Below, one piece after another: positions 61,358 through 64,000 of a DNA stretch of 64,000 bases (within the stretch, counting starts at the first letter, position 1; every line of letters starts with the position of its first letter). Position numbers and translations under genes: made by a program. The stretch covers positions 28,037-92,036 of the forward strand of contig NZ_JAYGHY010000007.1 in assembly GCF_034931305.1 (NCBI RefSeq). The letters run 5' to 3'. The DNA is from Cyanobium gracile_A (lineage in GTDB: Bacteria > Cyanobacteriota > Cyanobacteriia > PCC-6307 > Cyanobiaceae). Below the pieces are notes generated by a model that saw only the letters and a program-made list of their open reading frames with translations, did not search any database and was not told where the DNA came from.

Positions 61358-64000
61358 ATGAAGCACGGCCCGGCGGAGCCCTTCTGCCTCGCCCTCCTGG
61401 GATTCGCAGGACTCCAAGTACCTTCATCCTTCGCGATCATGACCGCCACCAACACCACCCGCACCGTCGGGATTGAGAAGTCCAAGATTGAGGTCGGCAC
61501 CAGCACGGTCCTGACGGCTTCGGCGACGTCCTCCACGCCCGCCATCGATGACGTCGTCTCCGGTGACGCCAGTGCCACCGCGAGCACCACGGCCCAGGCC
61601 GCCATCTTGAACAGCAAGATCAGGATCGGCACCGCCGGCACCCTCAACGCCACCGAAACCGGATCGGTGGGCGCCGCCGCCACCACCACCACCGGCGATG
61701 CCACGGCCAGCGCCAGCAACGACGGACCCACCGGCGGGATCATCAACAGCACCCACCGCCCCAATCAGATTCTGATCGGCACCGATGCGGTGGTGACGGC
61801 CACGGCCACCAACGACGCAGCCGCCGCAGCCAAGGCGGTGGATGGAGCCACCGACGCCACAGCCAACACCGGCAAGGTCTTCGGCATCAAGAACGTCGGT
61901 CTCAATGCCGGTCAGGGGACCAGCCTGGATGCCAGCGCCACCGCCACCAACACCGCGGCGGCCGAGTCGGTGGGCCTGCCCCCCGGGACGGGCAATGCCA
62001 CCGCCACCGCCGGTGACTACGCCGCCAAGGTGGTGGGCATCTATGCCAGTGGCGGCAAGGGCGGCTACAACCCTCCCCCGTCGGATGGGGAGGAACCTGC
62101 ACCCGAGGCAGCCGTCTCGTCCACGAACGGCGATCACAGCGGCCCGTCCGGCCCCATGACGATCGCCTTCGGCAACAGCGGAGTCGCCACGGCCTTCGGT
62201 GACGGTGTGTTCAACGCCACCGCCAACAGCGTCACCGGGGCGGCCGATGCCCAGAGTCTGGCCAAGCTGGTGGCCGGCATCGCCGTCGGCAAGACCAGGA
62301 TCGCCAACGGCTCCGAAGGTGAAGAGGTCCAGGCCGAGTCGGTGATGAAGTCGATGGGTGGCCTGGCCATCAGCTTCGGCGAGAACGGAACCGTGGCGGC
62401 CCAGGGCACCTCGGATGCCAATGCCACGGCCGAAACGACCACCGGCCCCGCCAATGCGACCGTCGGCATCAAGACCATCGGCGGCATCGTCGATGTCAAC
62501 AAGCTCCCAGGTGCCGGACCTTCCGGGGCCCCCACCACCCTGACCATCGGCAAGGACGGTGACGTCCAGGCGGCCGGTGTCGGCACCAGCGTCGCCCAGG
62601 CCACGTCCGTCACGGCGCCGGAGATGCAGGACGTCACGGCGACCACCAACCACTCCAACGTGGTGGGCATCGCCATCGACAAGCTGGCCATCGGCGAGAA
62701 CGCGACCCGTCTGTTCGCCCAGGCCTTCAGCCAGCAGGCGGCCACGGCTCAGAGCACGACGTCAGGCGGTGATCCGGCCGCCAATGCGGCCAACGGTGAT
62801 TTCGTCGCCGGCGTTCATGACACCAAGGTGACGGTGGGCAAGGATGCCACCGATCCCCTGGCGGATGCCGGCCTCGTGGCCAGCGCCACGGCCACCGGCG
62901 TCACCACCACCTCCGGGAGCAACGCTGCCGCGGGCGTCGACTCCAAGGTGGTGGGCTTCAACAAGGGCAGCCTCTCCATCGGCGAGAACATCGTCGGAAG
63001 CGGTGTCTTCAATGCCACCGCCGCCTCCGACCTCACCGCGTCCGCGTCCGCGGTCACCGGTGATTCCAGCGCCCAGGCCGGGGAGGACGGCAGCGACACC
63101 GGCACCGCCAGGGTGATCGGTCTGAATCGGGCTCCGGTCTCGATCGGAAAGGCCGGCAGTGTGGCGGCGGCGGCCACCGGCAGCGTGGCGGCCACGGCGA
63201 ATTCCGTCACGGGGGATGCCACCTCCGATGCCGCCATGAAGGGTGTCGGCATCAGGGACAGCGAGATCACGGTCGGCACCGACGGCAACGTGAGCGGCAG
63301 CGCCGGTCTCACCGGCACGGCCTCGGCCAGCACCACCACCGGTGATGCCGCCGCCGAGACCTCCCTGTCCGCCAAGGGCATCAACAACGATGTGAGGATC
63401 GCCATCGGCCAGGCCGGCAACGTGACCGGCACGGCCTCGGCCGCTGACCAGGGCACGACGGGCGCCGCCGTCACCGGCGACGCCGACGCCGAATCCGAAC
63501 TCAAGGCGATCGGCATCCATCTGGGCAGCGGCACCCCGATCTCGATCGGGACCACCGGCAACATCACCGGCACCGCTTCTGCCACGGCTCCCACTGTGCT
63601 GTCCACCACCACCACCGGTGATGCCACCACCGAGGTGGAATCCACCGCCATCGGCATCAAGGGCAGCCGCGGCAGCTCGATCGGCCCCGGCCTCTCCGGC
63701 AACATCACCGGCACGGGCACCGGCAGCGCCGTCGGCGCCGCCAACACGATCACCGGACTGGCCACCGGCATGACCGATGCCCTCGTGGTGGGCATCAAGA
63801 AGGTCAACCTCTCCGCCGACAACGTGACGGCCCAGGGCACCGGCACCTACCGGACCGACGCCACCAACGTCAACGGGGATGCCAGTGCCACCTCCGACGT
63901 GATGGTGGCGGGTCTGCTGGGGCGCGGGAACACCGCCAGCCTCAGCGGTGATCTGACGGCCACCGCGGTGCTCAGCAACATCGTGATGGCCTCCACCACC
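61358..64000 (+). CDS. Large repetitive secreted protein, N-terminal part (runs off window)
   Basis: 881 codons are open to the window edge. ATG 61358 gives MKHGPAEP, then FCLALLGFAGLQV and PSSFA, a plausible signal peptide cut near residue 26. The rest is about 18 degenerate repeats of roughly 47 residues, each with a GI element, an IG-G turn (as in VSIGKAGSV or ISIGTTGNI) and an Ala/Thr-rich arm ending in TGDA-type sequence (TTTTGDATA, SVTGDATSD). Cys and Trp are absent from the visible mature part. A beta-solenoid or surface-adhesin fold is likely but is inference. The AGGA directly before the ATG is a poor Shine-Dalgarno; ATG 61439 is an alternative start without a leader. Confidence 0.75.
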   Translation, partial: MKHGPAEPFCLALLGFAGLQVPSSFAIMTATNTTRTVGIEKSKIEVGTSTVLTASATSSTPAIDDVVSGDASATASTTAQAAILNSKIRIGTAGTLNATETGSVGAAATTTTGDATASASNDGPTGGIINSTHRPNQILIGTDAVVTATATNDAAAAAKAVDGATDATANTGKVFGIKNVGLNAGQGTSLDASATATNTAAAESVGLPPGTGNATATAGDYAAKVVGIYASGGKGGYNPPPSDGEEPAPEAAVSSTNGDHSGPSGPMTIAFGNSGVATAFGDGVFNATANSVTGAADAQSLAKLVAGIAVGKTRIANGSEGEEVQAESVMKSMGGLAISFGENGTVAAQGTSDANATAETTTGPANATVGIKTIGGIVDVNKLPGAGPSGAPTTLTIGKDGDVQAAGVGTSVAQATSVTAPEMQDVTATTNHSNVVGIAIDKLAIGENATRLFAQAFSQQAATAQSTTSGGDPAANAANGDFVAGVHDTKVTVGKDATDPLADAGLVASATATGVTTTSGSNAAAGVDSKVVGFNKGSLSIGENIVGSGVFNATAASDLTASASAVTGDSSAQAGEDGSDTGTARVIGLNRAPVSIGKAGSVAAAATGSVAATANSVTGDATSDAAMKGVGIRDSEITVGTDGNVSGSAGLTGTASASTTTGDAAAETSLSAKGINNDVRIAIGQAGNVTGTASAADQGTTGAAVTGDADAESELKAIGIHLGSGTPISIGTTGNITGTASATAPTVLSTTTTGDATTEVESTAIGIKGSRGSSIGPGLSGNITGTGTGSAVGAANTITGLATGMTDALVVGIKKVNLSADNVTAQGTGTYRTDATNVNGDASATSDVMVAGLLGRGNTASLSGDLTATAVLSNIVMASTT
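61439..64000 (+). repeat. Degenerate ~47-residue (about 140-bp) tandem repeat array
   Basis: Units share the pattern GI-x(3-8)-I-x-IG-x2-G-(N/S)-(V/I)-x-A-x-A followed by Ala/Thr/Ser-rich sequence and (T/V)TGDA. Examples of unit starts in the protein are VGIEKSKIEVG, VVGIAIDKLAIGEN, VVGFNKGSLSIGEN, VIGLNRAPVSIGKAG, GVGIRDSEITVG, AIGIHLGSGTPISIG and VVGIKKVNLSADN. The early units (first ~350 residues) are more irregular, with an insert near residues 230-265 rich in Pro/Glu/Ser. The DNA is diverged, so this is protein-level repetition, not recent duplication. Confidence 0.8.

Noticed and set aside
61424..63846. Long minus-strand open frames (409, 252 and 343 codons) opposite the repeat protein
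   Set aside because: GC-rich repetitive DNA gives few stops on the reverse strand. These frames follow the repeat period, have no start or domain support, and the plus frame has a signal peptide and periodic motifs.

Overview
The window is GC-rich bacterial chromosome from an oxygenic cyanobacterium. Photosystem I (psaK), cytochrome b6f (petN), photosystem II maintenance genes (thf1/psb29, psb32, a D1-repair type ftsH) and several cyanobacteria-typical domain families (DUF1830, DUF2103, DUF2499, DUF3110, DUF3593, DUF4912) all point to this. The gene set, the high GC and the tight packing fit the Cyanobium/Synechococcus group. That placement is inference, because no 16S or other phylogenetic marker was analysed.

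Layout. 1-8.2 kb: a ligase-associated DNA repair set on the minus strand (MBL-fold nuclease, ATP-dependent ligase, DEXH helicase running off the left edge). It is split by a cassette of membrane proteins with a membrane-anchored spermidine-synthase-like protein, DUF4178 and DUF350. 8.3-20 kb: mixed housekeeping genes (class I aldolase, nadA, a phosphoesterase/glycosyltransferase pair, a secreted GH104-like muramidase, psb32, a NDUFAF7-type methyltransferase, DUF4912, aroB, recQ). 20-23.8 kb: an orphan sugar permease, purK followed by a probable 6S RNA gene, clpS and petN with an overlapping small membrane ORF. 23.9-33 kb: thf1, clpP and ftsH, then a MacB-like permease, pyruvate kinase and a MazG-like pyrophosphohydrolase. 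33-42.8 kb: scpB-ilvA, dxs with a geranylgeranyl-reductase-like flavoprotein, a DUF2499-DUF3593-psaK operon, csaB, a peroxiredoxin/phosphoesterase pair with Tat-like leaders, and rpmB. 42.8-46.8 kb: a complete sugar-type ABC importer. 46.8-51.8 kb: htpG, a dicluster ferredoxin, hisZ, an inositol-monophosphatase-family gene coupled to a [2Fe-2S] ferredoxin, and tRNA-Ser(GGA). 51.9-60.8 kb: pstCAB facing dnaK3-dnaJ across a candidate Pho box, then DUF3110-murQ, an MTA-phosphorylase-family gene and a cyclophilin. 60.8-64 kb: a 600-bp intergenic stretch, then the 5' part of a very repetitive, probably secreted protein that runs off the right edge.

Functional themes. Thylakoid proteostasis is concentrated here (thf1, clpP, clpS, ftsH, psb32, dnaK3-dnaJ, htpG). 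Many neighbours are joined by 4-nt ATGA/GTGA overlaps, which suggests translational coupling in psaK-DUF3593-DUF2499, the ABC importer, ferredoxin-IMPase, peroxiredoxin-phosphoesterase and DUF3110-murQ. Several convergent pairs overlap at their 3' ends. I saw no insertion sequence, prophage, CRISPR array or rRNA.

The observations most worth following up are the roughly 47-residue repeat protein at the right edge, the membrane/polyamine-type cassette inside the repair operon, the DUF2499-DUF3593-psaK operon, and the 6S RNA whose -10 box overlaps the purK stop codon.
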